A stretch of DNA of 64,000 nucleotides from contig JAFZSR010000053.1 of assembly GCA_017619275.1 (NCBI GenBank), positions 1 through 64,000 of the forward strand. Direction: 5' to 3'. Both the position numbers and the translations under genes were made by a program. How positions within the stretch are numbered: position 1 is the first letter of the stretch; every line of letters begins with the position of its first letter. Below the pieces are notes generated by a model, which had not been told where the DNA came from, made no database searches, and was given only the letters and a program-made list of their open reading frames with translations. Of the stretch, positions 8,707-17,390 are shown one piece after another. The DNA comes from Prevotella sp. Lineage in GTDB: Bacteria > Bacteroidota > Bacteroidia > Bacteroidales > Bacteroidaceae.

Positions 8707-9205
8707 CGTTCATGTATACTTTGGCATATTCCACGTAGTGGGCAGCATTGTCGGTCTGTCCGGGGCGCGTGGGCTTGATGTATTTGGCAGGTACGCCTCC
8801 CCAAATCTCGTGGGGAGGTATTTTTGTGTTCTGTAGCACCAGTGCGCCGGCGGCCACGATGGCACCTTCGCCCACCTCGCAGCCGTCGAGCAGTGTGGCT
8901 CCCATGCCTATGAGGGCACCGTCGCAGATGGTGCAGGCATGCACGGTGACGTTGTGTCCGATGGTGACGTCGTTGCCGATGTGAGTGGGACCCGTGTCGT
9001 GGGTCACGTGCACGCAGCTGCCGTCTTGCACGTTACTGCGGTTGCCAATGGTGATAGGGGCCACGTCGCCGCGCACCACGGCATTGAACCACACCGAGCA
9101 CTCGTCGCCCAGTGTCACATCGCCCACAATAGTGGCATTCTCACTAAAGTAGCAGTTCTTGCCCCAGCGGGGCGACATTCCTTTGTAGCTTTTGATAAGA
9201 GCCAT
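8693..9205 (-). CDS. Gamma-carbonic anhydrase-like hexapeptide protein
   Basis: This 170-residue left-handed beta-helix protein (YrdA/PaaY/gamma-CA group) shows the expected hexapeptide periodicity from about residue 15 to 120. The gamma-CA landmarks are present: RGDVAPITIG, NVQDGSCVHV, and histidines in HVTHDTGPTHIG and IGHNVTVHACTI that can bind a metal between subunits. Carbonic anhydrase activity is plausible but not proven for this subgroup. The ATG at 9205 is chosen over the open frame that continues upstream to 9334, because the minus-strand promoter box lies at 9243-9250 and the family starts with this MALIKSY-type sequence. The final Arg codon and stop lie in the GTTGAAC repeat. Confidence 0.9.
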   Translation of the reverse strand: MALIKSYKGMSPRWGKNCYFSENATIVGDVTLGDECSVWFNAVVRGDVAPITIGNRSNVQDGSCVHVTHDTGPTHIGNDVTIGHNVTVHACTICDGALIGMGATLLDGCEVGEGAIVAAGALVLQNTKIPPHEIWGGVPAKYIKPTRPGQTDNAAHYVEYAKVYMNDEER

Positions 9206-9242
9206 GAGTATATTTAAATTATTATTCTTGTTACAATGGCTG

Positions 9243-9250
9243 CAAAGGTA
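9243..9250 (-). promoter_or_regulatory. Promoter for the gamma-carbonic anhydrase-like gene
   Basis: TACCTTTG on the minus strand with TTTG (9270-9273 reversed) 19 bases upstream. It lies 38 bases before the chosen ATG. Confidence 0.75.
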
Positions 9251-9336
9251 CGAAGAAGTGGGCAATTGACAAAACGAACACTCAAAGTTTTTTGATTTTT
9301 CCTTTTCCTTTATTTCTTTTTTCCATTTTTTCATTG

Positions 9337-9344
9337 TATCTTTG
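9337..9344 (+). promoter_or_regulatory. Promoter for the AlkZ-related gene
   Basis: TATCTTTG matches the -7 box and lies 39 bases before the ATG at 9384. This argues against the upstream TTG codon at 9342, which overlaps the box. Confidence 0.65.
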
Positions 9345-9383
9345 CCCTCGGATAAATCTGTTCAAGACAAAGGGGGATTGACA

Positions 9384-10052
9384 ATGGAAATGCAAGAGAT
9401 TCATCATAGTGCCGAGCTGGTGGAACTGATCAGCCGCATTGGCTTTCTGCCGCTGTTGTATAGTGGCATCAGGGGATTTTCGGCCGAGGAGATGGTCGAC
9501 GACGACTGCCGCTACGTGCTGCTTCCCGATGGTGGCTGGGACTGGCCCCTGTGGAAGTGGAAGGGCGAGGTGATCACCGATGGCGGACATGTCTATGGCA
9601 AGTTCTTCGCGGGCAAGGCGGGCTTCATCAGTCGCGAGTGGTGGCCCGACTTCTGCAACTATCGGCGCAGCAAGCACCCGGCGCCTGCCGAGGGCAGCAT
9701 CGAGGAGGCCATCCTGCTGACGCTGGCCGAGCACGGCAGTCTCATCACCCGAGAACTGCGTGCCCTCTGCGGCTTTGATGGGCCGAAGATGCGTGGCAAG
9801 TTCGACAGCTACGTCACCCGTCTGCAGATGGAGACCCGCATCGTCACCGAGAACTTCGTCTATCCCACCGACCGGCACGGACGAGCCTACGGCTGGGGCT
9901 GGTCGCTGCTTACCACGCCCGAGCAACTCTATGGCCGCGATGCCTGCCAATGCAGCCGCGCGCCAAAGGAGTCGCTGGAGCGCATCTGCCAGCAGCTGCA
10001 GCAGGTGTGTCCAGAGGCCACCAAGCTGCAGCTGTTGCGACTGGTGAAATGA
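9384..10052 (+). CDS. AlkZ-related winged-helix protein
   Basis: This 222-residue cytoplasmic protein resembles the AlkZ-related proteins common in Bacteroides and Prevotella. They share winged-helix parts with the YcaQ/AlkZ DNA glycosylases but are much shorter. Recognisable segments are IGFLPLLYSGIRGFSAEEM at the N-terminus, KAGFISREWWPDF, and a winged-helix stretch around 105-165 (LAEHGSLITRELRALCGF). The catalytic QxQ/QxD motif of AlkZ is not visible, so glycosylase activity is doubtful; transcriptional regulation is another possibility. The ATG at 9384 follows a good purine-rich AGGGGG at 9370-9376, unusual in this window where such sites are rare. Confidence 0.75.
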   Translation: MEMQEIHHSAELVELISRIGFLPLLYSGIRGFSAEEMVDDDCRYVLLPDGGWDWPLWKWKGEVITDGGHVYGKFFAGKAGFISREWWPDFCNYRRSKHPAPAEGSIEEAILLTLAEHGSLITRELRALCGFDGPKMRGKFDSYVTRLQMETRIVTENFVYPTDRHGRAYGWGWSLLTTPEQLYGRDACQCSRAPKESLERICQQLQQVCPEATKLQLLRLVK

Positions 10053-10258
10053 CTCCGTCGAAGATGAAGGAAACAAGGTGTTGAAAATAGGTGGCGGGTA
10101 ACGGGGATTAAACGCCACTTTTTCAACCGTTTGCGCCTACGCAAAATTTGGCGTACGAGATTTTTCAAAAAGTCAACGAGTTTTTTCAAAAAGTCAACGA
10201 GATTTTTCAGAGGATCGTGCTCCATATTTTTCAATCCTGCAAATGGTGCGCATAAACG
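10053..10258. repeat. Gene-free stretch with 21-bp direct repeats of the TTTTTCAAAAAGTC family
   Basis: No gene is seen here. At 10155-10210 the unit GAGATTTTTCAAAAAGTCAAC occurs twice, plus a partial third copy. The reverse complement of the same words occurs at 41967-42037 and 42335-42372, in each case next to other repeats. The first two of these three places also carry a TTTGGCG word at the edge. Confidence 0.7.
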
Positions 10259-10290
10259 AAATGCTGCGACCCTCCCGAGCCGCAGCATTT
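10259..10290 (-). terminator. Hairpin ending the predicted small RNA
   Basis: AAATGCTGCG and CGCAGCATTT form a perfect 10-bp stem with a 12-base loop. The T-run after it is short on either strand; it may also serve the AlkZ-related gene from the other side. Confidence 0.6.
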
Positions 10291-10490
10291 ACAAGCCTAT
10301 GTTTAACTAAAAATCCTTTTCTCTTAAAGAAATTTTCAGCCCCACGTAGGACTAAAAATTCGAAAGTTTAAAAGGGAGCTTCACAGCGACCTCCTGTTAT
10401 CCACAGTTGAAAACTTTCTTTTACCAATAACTAAAAACCTAAAACTATAAATATTACTACTAACCTAAAACAATCTATTAACCTTTTGAC
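10259..10490 (-). ncRNA. Predicted small RNA of about 230 nt
   Basis: A strong promoter (10495-10502, minus strand) and a 10-bp hairpin (10259-10268 with 10281-10290) bracket a stretch with no convincing open frame. Inside, the transcript can pair AAGTTTTC (10408-10415 reversed) with GAAAATTT through one G-U pair, closing a region that contains two smaller hairpins (GGAG/CTCC and AGTCC/GGGCT). This rod-with-bulge look recalls 6S RNA or the Bacteroidales-1 RNA family, but I cannot confirm either. The direct words TTTTTAGTT occur several times. A DnaA-box-like TTATCCACA lies at 10397-10405 on the plus strand. Confidence 0.5.
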
Positions 10491-10494
10491 GGTG

Positions 10495-10502
10495 CAAAGG
10501 TA
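10495..10502 (-). promoter_or_regulatory. Promoter pointing into the gene-free region
   Basis: TACCTTTG on the minus strand with a TTG 20 bases upstream. No protein gene lies downstream on that strand, so a noncoding transcript is expected. Confidence 0.7.
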
Positions 10503-10634
10503 CATCAATTTTTCCGTTCCCGCAATACTTCTTGCAAGAAATATGCATAAAAAGCTATCGTTCTTGACAAAAATCAATCAAAGTGCTGCCAAAATGACAG
10601 AAAACTGCATTTTTCCATGAAAAAACCGTGACAG

Positions 10635-13289
10635 TTATTCCCTGTTCTTGACCACCTTTTTGCCTCCGATGATGTTCAGGCCCTTCCGGGGCTGCTGCAG
10701 TCGGATGCCGTTAGGCGCATAGATGGGGGCGAGCTGCTGGTCGAGCATGGCCGGAGCAACGGAGAGGGCTCCGTCGTAGAGGTTCTTGACCTCGTCGGGC
10801 GAGAGGGCGTAGTTGTAGATGCACACCTGCTCCATGTTGCCCTGGAAGTAGGGGTCGGCATTGAACTGGCTGCGGCCCAGATAACACACGACGGGGTGCA
10901 CGTCGGCAGGGCTGATGGTGATGGCGTCGGTCTCGGCGGCCAACTCACCGTCGATGTAGATAGCGGTATGTCCCGGACGCATGGTGACCACAACGTGCTT
11001 CCACCTGAAGGCCTGCAAGCGTGTGCACTCGAGCGTCTGCTCGCTGTCGCCGTTCTTGATGGCCAATCGCATCTTGTTCGAGGCGTAGTTGGAGGTGAGG
11101 TAGAGGTAGTGGTTGGTGTCGTAGCCGAAGTCGAACAGCCGCATCTTGGCCGTGGTGGCAACTGGCTGCACCCATAGGCCGATGGTCAGCTCGTCGCCCT
11201 GCACCACGCCGGCGGGCAACTGTAGGTATTGCCCTTGCACCATGCGCAGCGACTGTGCCTCGCTGTCGGCTTGGTGGCCCTCTTCGTAGGTGGTGGGGAT
11301 TGCAGCCGAAGCATGGCGCCCATTATTAGAAGCGTCGTCGAGCGTGCCGTTGAGAGGCCAATGCGCCACGAGGGCGTGCTCCTTCGGGGTGATGGCAGTA
11401 GCCTCGGCCGACGTTTGGCTGAGGTTCTGCGAGAGGTCGATGGCCTTCACCTTATATATATATGTATGGCCAGGCTGCGTGGTGTTGTCGATGAACGGCG
11501 GCACCACATGTCGGGCGATGGTGTTCCATTCGCCCTTCTCTTGGTCGGCGCGCAACACCATGTAGCCGTCGAGGTCGGCTTCTTCGCCCTTGTTCCAGTC
11601 GAGTATGACGCTGGCTGGCTGCGCTGTGGCGCTGAGCTGCTGTGGCTGGGCAGGCGCCTCGGTGTCGAAGTCCACATCGATGGGCAGCAGGCGCCAAAGC
11701 AGGCGGTTGTGCAGGTTTTCGTCGGTCGACAGCTTCTTCTGCACCACGTTGATGCCATTGTTGGTTCCGCTCGATGCCGGAGCCATGTAGAGGGCACTCT
11801 CGCGACAGCGCAGGTAGTAGTAGCCGTCGCCGGCGTATTGGAATTGCCACTGCTCGTTGGAGGAGGGCGTGGCGTTGCGGTTGTAGGCCATGATGTTCGC
11901 ACCGTCGGTGGTAGAGAAGTTCTCGAGGTTGGGGCGCGTCTTGCCGTCGTTGACGCAGAGCAGGTCGTAGTAGCTGTAGTCGCCACCGATGCGCGGGTCG
12001 CTGGGACTGAGGTTCCACTGTTGCGTCTTGGCGCCCGTCCACTTCTGCATCACACAGTTGGAGCCAGATACGGCCAGGACATTGCCCGTGGCCTTGTTCA
12101 CCAGTTTGTAGATGCCAGCCGTGATGGGCGTGGGCGGCACGTCGTCGCCCCATTCAATGTCAATGACGCGCTCGGCGTTGGACTGTCCATTCTGGTAGCC
12201 CGTGCCGCCGGGAATCTCCATGCGGAACTGGTGGAGCGGCCCCTGTCCGTCGAAGTAGACAGGGCGGTCGATCGACACAAACTGATAGCTGGTGGTGGCG
12301 GCCTGTCGCTCGCTGCTGCCAATGAAGGCTTTCACGCTGCCGTTGTCGTGGCGGTAGACGCTGGCGGCCGTCCAATTGTTGCGATCCTCGCCGTAGGCCA
12401 GTCGCTCGCCGTTTCGGCTGATGTCGCAGAACTCGCCGCGTGCTCGGCTGTCGAAGCCCCACCAAATGCCCACGGTCATGCCATATTCCAGGCCTATCAT
12501 GGCTTCGCCCACGTTGTGCATCTCGTCGGCGTAGCCCACCTTTCCGTCTTTCTGCAACTGCTGGAAGAAGTTGGCAAAGTTGGCGAACGAGCCTGCCAGC
12601 TGGTGGGTGTTGCCCCAGTCGTAGTATTGCTTGCCGCTGGTGTACCATTCCAGGGCCTTGTCGTCGTTGAGCGTGTTGCCGCCCACGATGGCGATGGTGT
12701 CCATGCGGGGATAGTTCTCGCGCAGCAGCTTGGCCACCTGCACTTGACGCTGCACGGTGGCCCCCTCTTCTACGGTCCAGTAGTCGGGTTCGTTATAAGG
12801 CGATACGCCCACGATGGGATGTCGGGTGTTTTTCTCCATCCAGTGCACGTGGCTGTTGATGTTGGCAGCCCAGTGGTTTACATCGCACACCTTGTTCACC
12901 ACAAAATAGGAGTCGGCACCAGCCTCCTGGTCGGCGGTGAGCACCACGGGCAGCGTGTTGCTCACCAGGTTGAGCACGGTCGAGCGCCGGCGCAGGTAGT
13001 TGATGGCGTCGTTCGACAATATGCTGTCCTGGGTGAGGGGTTTATCGAAGCGGAAGGTGGAGCGGCCGATGCCAATGTTCTCCTTGCCCATGTGGTTGAT
13101 GGCCTTGCGCACGTTTTGTTCGGAAATCCATGCCACGTCGACCCCCCATGTGGGGCTGTAGCGAACTCCCTCCTGCTGGCTGAGGTCGAAGCCAATGGTG
13201 ACGTCGGCTTTTTCCGTTATTTGTGCTGCGGCTTTGCCGATGGAAAGACAGCAGAAGATGAATGGTAGGAGCTGGGTGGTGCGTTTCAT
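10635..13289 (-). CDS. Exported clan GH-A glycoside hydrolase with ricin, Fn3 and LamG modules
   Basis: This 884-residue protein starts with a signal peptide (about 1-23). An N-terminal TIM-barrel-like catalytic region (about 25-390) carries VSPYNEPDYW, the clan GH-A acid/base signature; the nucleophile is perhaps the Glu in DEMHNVGEAM. Then come a ricin-type beta-trefoil (about 395-545, repeated QW motifs), a fibronectin III-like domain (about 555-635), a LamG/concanavalin-like domain (about 640-840), and a sorting tail ending GLNIIGGKKVVKNRE typical of type IX secretion cargo. The catalytic family (GH30, GH39, GH157/158 or another) cannot be assigned by eye. The start overlaps the stop of the GH128-like gene as ATGA, so the pair is probably translationally coupled and acts on the same polysaccharide. 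Confidence 0.8.
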   Translation of the reverse strand: MKRTTQLLPFIFCCLSIGKAAAQITEKADVTIGFDLSQQEGVRYSPTWGVDVAWISEQNVRKAINHMGKENIGIGRSTFRFDKPLTQDSILSNDAINYLRRRSTVLNLVSNTLPVVLTADQEAGADSYFVVNKVCDVNHWAANINSHVHWMEKNTRHPIVGVSPYNEPDYWTVEEGATVQRQVQVAKLLRENYPRMDTIAIVGGNTLNDDKALEWYTSGKQYYDWGNTHQLAGSFANFANFFQQLQKDGKVGYADEMHNVGEAMIGLEYGMTVGIWWGFDSRARGEFCDISRNGERLAYGEDRNNWTAASVYRHDNGSVKAFIGSSERQAATTSYQFVSIDRPVYFDGQGPLHQFRMEIPGGTGYQNGQSNAERVIDIEWGDDVPPTPITAGIYKLVNKATGNVLAVSGSNCVMQKWTGAKTQQWNLSPSDPRIGGDYSYYDLLCVNDGKTRPNLENFSTTDGANIMAYNRNATPSSNEQWQFQYAGDGYYYLRCRESALYMAPASSGTNNGINVVQKKLSTDENLHNRLLWRLLPIDVDFDTEAPAQPQQLSATAQPASVILDWNKGEEADLDGYMVLRADQEKGEWNTIARHVVPPFIDNTTQPGHTYIYKVKAIDLSQNLSQTSAEATAITPKEHALVAHWPLNGTLDDASNNGRHASAAIPTTYEEGHQADSEAQSLRMVQGQYLQLPAGVVQGDELTIGLWVQPVATTAKMRLFDFGYDTNHYLYLTSNYASNKMRLAIKNGDSEQTLECTRLQAFRWKHVVVTMRPGHTAIYIDGELAAETDAITISPADVHPVVCYLGRSQFNADPYFQGNMEQVCIYNYALSPDEVKNLYDGALSVAPAMLDQQLAPIYAPNGIRLQQPRKGLNIIGGKKVVKNRE

Positions 13290-16200
13290 CTCACGATATG
13301 CTTTTTGTTGTTGATGATGTAGATTCCTTTCGTCAGTTCGGTTTGTTCCACCTTGCGTCCCTGCAGGTCGTAGACTGTTTGCTGGGCGTCGTTGGTGTTG
13401 ACGACGCTGCCCACGCTGGCTTCAATCTCCTCCTGCGTGACGCCCACGATGGGCATGGTGAGTCCGTCCCACGAGCTGACGACGGTGAGGGGCTTGCTGG
13501 CCTTGTCGTTGAAGGGGCGAATGATGCCAGTGAAGCTCTGCATGTAGGGGCGTTCGTCGCCCACCTTCTGCCATTTGCCGTCGGTTAGGACGTAATAGCC
13601 CTTTGGCACGCGTGTGATGGTGCTTCTCATCTTCAGGAATCCGCGCAGGTTGCCGGGGCCATCGGTGGTTATGGTGACCTCCTGGCCCTGTTCAACGAAA
13701 GTAGTCACTTCCTTCGTAGAGACATAGAGGAAGGGCACGCCGGCCTGGGGGGCCTGGATGGGTTCGAGGCAGAGCGTCTGGTAGTCGGGAGTGATGGCGG
13801 CAATCTGGTAGAAGGTCACCCCGTCGACGGGTGCCACATCGTAGGCCAGACAACACACGCCGATGGCGCCGGGCGTGGTGTTGACACGATAGAGCGGATG
13901 ATAGCGCAGGCGGAAGTTGGTGGCTCCCCACCATCCCTCGCGGTGGTCGCCTTTGCTGGTGTTGTTGCCCAGCTCGCGCCAAGTCAGGTCGTTGGCGCCC
14001 TGCTTGGAACCCTCGAAGCCGATGAAGGCCGACTGGCCATCGGCGATGTAGATGGGCTGCGAGGTGAGCGTCTGCCACACGTCGCCCTCGGCCACTGTCG
14101 GCAGGTCCATGAAGTCGGCGGTGAGCACGGGCGTGGCGATAGAGTCGGTGCCGTTGCTGATGTAGCCATGCTGGTCGCTCAGGCAGAAGTGCTCGGTAGC
14201 TGCCTGGCACTCCACAGCGTAGAGTCCGTGGGTGAGGTCTTTCACCTCCTGGCGGATGGCCATCGTCTGTTGCTCGTTGGCCTCCTTGGGCAGGTTCCAC
14301 CAAGCGTTCCAGAAGCTGACGTTGCCCTTCTGGTTCACGCGCTGGTCGCCGCCCTGATAGGTGCCGGCCTTCGTCAGCCAGCCGGCGGCGGATGCAAAGT
14401 TGGGCTGCTCCACCTTGTCGGTGAGGGTTTCCATGGGCATGTAGGCTTCGAGTGCCGACTGCAGGGCTTCGTAGGCCGCGAGCACCTCCGAAGCCTTTGG
14501 CAGACACTTCCTGTTCTGGATATCCTCTACCGTTTCGCATGCCTTGTTTACATCCTCGTAGCCTGGAAGCTGGTATTGGCTGGTGAGATTGCGGGCATCG
14601 GCGCAGAGGGCGTAGAGGCGAGGCAGTACGTCGTTAGCCTCGATGGCAAGGCTCAACTCGTTGTGCACGTATTCATAGTCCAGCTTCGGGTCGTCGGAGT
14701 AGGGTTCCAGTAGTTCGGTCAGTGCGCAGCTGGCGTTGGCATACTCCGCGAAGAGCATCACCCTCTCACGCTCCTTTAGTGCGCCGTCGGCGTAGGCTTC
14801 CTCGGGCGTTGCAAAGAGACGGCAGAGCTTGACGTCGTCGAACTGCGATTTGCTGCCTAATGAGCGGAACGCGAAGATGACCTTATTGAAGGTGCTGTTG
14901 TTGAAGGTGGCGAACTGCGTGAGCCAAGTGGAATTGCCGTTGTCGAGCATCATGACGAGCGAGTCGCTCTTAGCTTCATCGCCGGTGAGCGAGATGAGGT
15001 TGAAGATGTTGTTCAGGTTGCAAACGCTGGCCGAGAGGTAATAGTAGGCGCCTGGCTGAATGTCGACGATGGTGCGCACCGACTGCTCGGCCTCGGCCTG
15101 TGTGCTATGGCCGTAGCTCTGCAGGTAGGCGTTGCCGTCGCTGCCTCCTGCGGCAGGAGTCTGGAACCAAGGGCTGGCCAGTGGCTGCCCCTTTCCGTTG
15201 GTCCATCCAGCGAGGCCCATGTCGAAGTCGCCGTTCAGCACTACGTTGCCACCCAAGTAGAGCGTCTGCTCGCCCACGTTGACGGCGTCGCCCGGCTGCA
15301 TGTCGCCACTGGCGGCGGTCACGGCCTTCGTCCTGCGCTCGGTGCCGTTGGCGTCTTTCTCGGCGATGCGGAACTGCCATCCCTGCCGAGCCTCGACGCC
15401 GCGCTTGATGTGCAGCCCCTCCTGCTCAATACCGGTGATGTCCATCACCACCGTCCACGGCTTGCTGGCGTTCTCGCGCCGCTCCAGGTGGATGTACTCG
15501 TTCATCTCGCCGTTGTATTCATACCACATGAAGTCAATCGTGTTGGTTTCCTTGTTGAAGTCAACCACCAGGTCTTTCGGGTCGTGCTGTTTGGGAGCTC
15601 GCGGCACATAGTCGTACTTGCCGTTGTAGGCCAGCCCGCCGTCGAGCTGGCTATACATCTGTCCGGCGGGCGTGAGGCTACCGTTGCGGTAAATCCTTGA
15701 TATGTCGCGCTCGCTGTTCCAATAGAAATAGCGCTCCACGCAGTCGTAGCTGTTCAGGTTGTTGCAGATGCGCTGCAGTGCGTCGCGCACCTGGTTCTGG
15801 GTGACGCCGTTGGCGAAGGCACCGTCGTTGTTCCACGATGCGCCCCAGCACCATTCCGATATCCACACTGGGCGGTGAACGGAGTTGGTCCAGTTCCTCA
15901 CGTTGCCGAAGTTTCCCTCGGGCCAGTAGCAGTGCAGGTCTACGATGTCACAGCGCCATCCGCGTGCGTCGATGCTGTCGAAGAACTCCTTCAGGAATCC
16001 CGTTCCATTCCAGTAGTCGCTGCCGTCCCACGACGATGGCGAGCAGAGTCGCATGCCCGTACGCATGAGCTCCTCCCATACTTTGAGAATGTCGGCGAGG
16101 GTTTCAGGATGGTCGTCCGACGAGTTGCGGGGCTCGTTGCTGGTCTTCATGTGGCAGGTGTAGTTGGCGTTTCCCAGCGATGACGGTGAGGGCCATGTGG

Positions 16201-16975
16201 AATAGATCTGATGTGTCACGCATTCCTGGTCGGGGAGCATGCTGCTGCCTGCGCTCCAGGTGTAGGTGCTGGTGACGTTCAGCGCGCTGCAAGCGTTGTT
16301 GTCGCCAGCTGCAGCTGCCAGCTGTGGCTTGCCGGCATCGTACCACTTGAAGATGCGGTAGCTGGAGATGCTGCGGTCCAAGATGGCGGGCAGGGTGGCC
16401 ATCTCCAGGTCCGCGTCGGCGGCGATGAAGCAGCGGCTGTAGCCACGGCCCTCGTTGCGCAGCGAGAAGGTCACCATGTAGCCGCGCTTCAGCTTGAAAC
16501 TGCGTATGCGGTTGTTCAGCTTCTTGTCGGAGAGGGTGTTCATGAATCCGCCACTATGCTCCAGTCCGAAGTCGTTGCACTCGTCGCCTTCGAAGTTCTG
16601 CTCGCTATACACGGTGAGGGGCTTTACGCTATTGCCGTAGGGCAGGATGATGCAGCCTCGGTTATAGAGCTTCACCTGGCAGTTGCTGTTGTTGACGGCC
16701 TTGGCACCGCCTATCAGCACATGCTTGGAGAGAATGCTGTTGGCCTTCGAGGGCTTCACGGCCTTCAAGATGAGCACGGCGTGGTCGGTGTTCTCGATGT
16801 TCACCACGCCCTCGTCGCCGAAGGGGGTGGCGGAGGTGATGATGTAGTCCACATCGTCGGTGAGCGTGACGGTGGTGGTCACTTGCTCCACGGTGGTCTT
16901 GGTGTTGGCAGCCCACAGCTGCGAGGGCAGCAGCAGGGCCAAGAGGGTAAGGAGTTGTTGGATTGCTTTTTTCAT
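13286..16975 (-). CDS. Exported GH128-like glycoside hydrolase
   Basis: This 1229-residue protein has a signal peptide (MKKAIQQLLTLLALLLPSQ) and, after an N-terminal beta-rich region (about 25-200), a catalytic segment (about 220-460). That segment resembles the GH128 / Glyco_hydro_cc family of endo-beta-1,3-glucanases: KTSNEPRNS (acid/base Glu), CDIVDLHCYW, and PVWISEWCWG (nucleophile Glu) in the right order. Behind it lie an Ig-like region, two carbohydrate-binding-like beta-sandwiches (around 570-690 and 860-1010), a helical spacer, and the tail YDLQGRKVEQ...KGIYIINNKKHIVR, a type IX-like sorting signal. It is the first gene of a two-gene operon with its own promoter. Substrate assignment to beta-1,3-glucan is inferred from the family only. 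Confidence 0.72.
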   Translation of the reverse strand: MKKAIQQLLTLLALLLPSQLWAANTKTTVEQVTTTVTLTDDVDYIITSATPFGDEGVVNIENTDHAVLILKAVKPSKANSILSKHVLIGGAKAVNNSNCQVKLYNRGCIILPYGNSVKPLTVYSEQNFEGDECNDFGLEHSGGFMNTLSDKKLNNRIRSFKLKRGYMVTFSLRNEGRGYSRCFIAADADLEMATLPAILDRSISSYRIFKWYDAGKPQLAAAAGDNNACSALNVTSTYTWSAGSSMLPDQECVTHQIYSTWPSPSSLGNANYTCHMKTSNEPRNSSDDHPETLADILKVWEELMRTGMRLCSPSSWDGSDYWNGTGFLKEFFDSIDARGWRCDIVDLHCYWPEGNFGNVRNWTNSVHRPVWISEWCWGASWNNDGAFANGVTQNQVRDALQRICNNLNSYDCVERYFYWNSERDISRIYRNGSLTPAGQMYSQLDGGLAYNGKYDYVPRAPKQHDPKDLVVDFNKETNTIDFMWYEYNGEMNEYIHLERRENASKPWTVVMDITGIEQEGLHIKRGVEARQGWQFRIAEKDANGTERRTKAVTAASGDMQPGDAVNVGEQTLYLGGNVVLNGDFDMGLAGWTNGKGQPLASPWFQTPAAGGSDGNAYLQSYGHSTQAEAEQSVRTIVDIQPGAYYYLSASVCNLNNIFNLISLTGDEAKSDSLVMMLDNGNSTWLTQFATFNNSTFNKVIFAFRSLGSKSQFDDVKLCRLFATPEEAYADGALKERERVMLFAEYANASCALTELLEPYSDDPKLDYEYVHNELSLAIEANDVLPRLYALCADARNLTSQYQLPGYEDVNKACETVEDIQNRKCLPKASEVLAAYEALQSALEAYMPMETLTDKVEQPNFASAAGWLTKAGTYQGGDQRVNQKGNVSFWNAWWNLPKEANEQQTMAIRQEVKDLTHGLYAVECQAATEHFCLSDQHGYISNGTDSIATPVLTADFMDLPTVAEGDVWQTLTSQPIYIADGQSAFIGFEGSKQGANDLTWRELGNNTSKGDHREGWWGATNFRLRYHPLYRVNTTPGAIGVCCLAYDVAPVDGVTFYQIAAITPDYQTLCLEPIQAPQAGVPFLYVSTKEVTTFVEQGQEVTITTDGPGNLRGFLKMRSTITRVPKGYYVLTDGKWQKVGDERPYMQSFTGIIRPFNDKASKPLTVVSSWDGLTMPIVGVTQEEIEASVGSVVNTNDAQQTVYDLQGRKVEQTELTKGIYIINNKKHIVR

Positions 16976-17016
16976 ATTAACAATTGGCTTTTAGTCGATT
17001 TGAATTATTTTGTTTG

Positions 17017-17024
17017 CAAAGATA
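17017..17024 (-). promoter_or_regulatory. Promoter for the GH128 / clan GH-A operon
   Basis: TATCTTTG on the minus strand, 42 bases before the ATG at 16975. Confidence 0.65.
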
Positions 17025-17216
17025 CGAATAATAATTTGAATAAATAAAAAAAAGCGTACATTTTTTATTCGCAACTTTGCAGTCCGCTCTTCGTAATATC
17101 GAAAGAAAACAGGTAAGGATGCCATAAAGATACCTTTTTCCAAAACCGAACGGGGCCGAATTATTAAAAAAAGCAAAAAGTTTTAGGAAATGTTTGCGGG
17201 TTATCAGAATTTGATG

Positions 17217-17224
17217 TACTTTTG
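17217..17224 (+). promoter_or_regulatory. Promoter of the trp operon
   Basis: TACTTTTG with TTTG at 17193-17196 (20-base spacer). Transcription starting near 17230 gives a leader of about 195 nt before trpB, which contains the leader peptide and attenuator. Confidence 0.75.
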
Positions 17225-17257
17225 CAGCGAATTTGAAACCAAATTAGACAAAGCGGC

Positions 17258-17314
17258 ATGAAAATGACAGCAAATGCATGGTGGTGGCGCAGCTCAAGAT
17301 TGAAAAAGTCGTGA
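17258..17314 (+). CDS. trpL: Tryptophan leader peptide (three consecutive Trp codons)
   Basis: A short frame of 18 codons, MKMTANAWWWRSSRLKKS, starts about 28 bases after the predicted transcription start and contains TGG TGG TGG at 17279-17287. Tryptophan is a rare residue, so three in a row directly upstream of trpB is the hallmark of ribosome-mediated attenuation. When charged tRNA-Trp is scarce, a ribosome would stall on these codons and prevent the terminator at 17351-17382 from forming. The frame is too short for ordinary gene finders. A Bacteroid-trp RNA motif has been described by comparative genomics in this phylum, and this leader very probably belongs to it. Confidence 0.85.
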   Translation: MKMTANAWWWRSSRLKKS

Positions 17315-17350
17315 GAAGCTTGCCGCGTGTGTATTGCTGATGAGAATACC

Positions 17351-17390
17351 TGAGGGCCTGTCGTTCTTACGACGGGCCCTCAAAACTTTT
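17351..17390 (+). terminator. Attenuator hairpin of the trp operon
   Basis: Bases 17351-17363 and 17370-17382 form a 13-bp stem (one G-U pair) with a 6-base loop, followed by AAACTTTTTAT. The hairpin lies 37 bases after the leader-peptide stop and ends 43 bases before trpB. A smaller competing hairpin, GTATT 17331-17335 with AATAC 17345-17349, lies just upstream. The T-run is separated from the stem by four bases, so termination strength needs testing. Confidence 0.75.

Noticed and set aside
10397..10405. Perfect DnaA box TTATCCACA beside an AT-rich stretch (10420-10490)
   Set aside because: A single 9-base box is expected by chance about once in two such windows, no cluster of boxes follows, and no dnaA/dnaN or other origin genes are near. 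It lies inside the predicted small RNA.
11229..13268. Long plus-strand open frame opposite the clan GH-A gene (679 codons); similar long frames at 24600-27368, 32230-34620 and 35594-38095
   Set aside because: These are antisense shadows of GC-rich genes with clear family motifs on the other strand.
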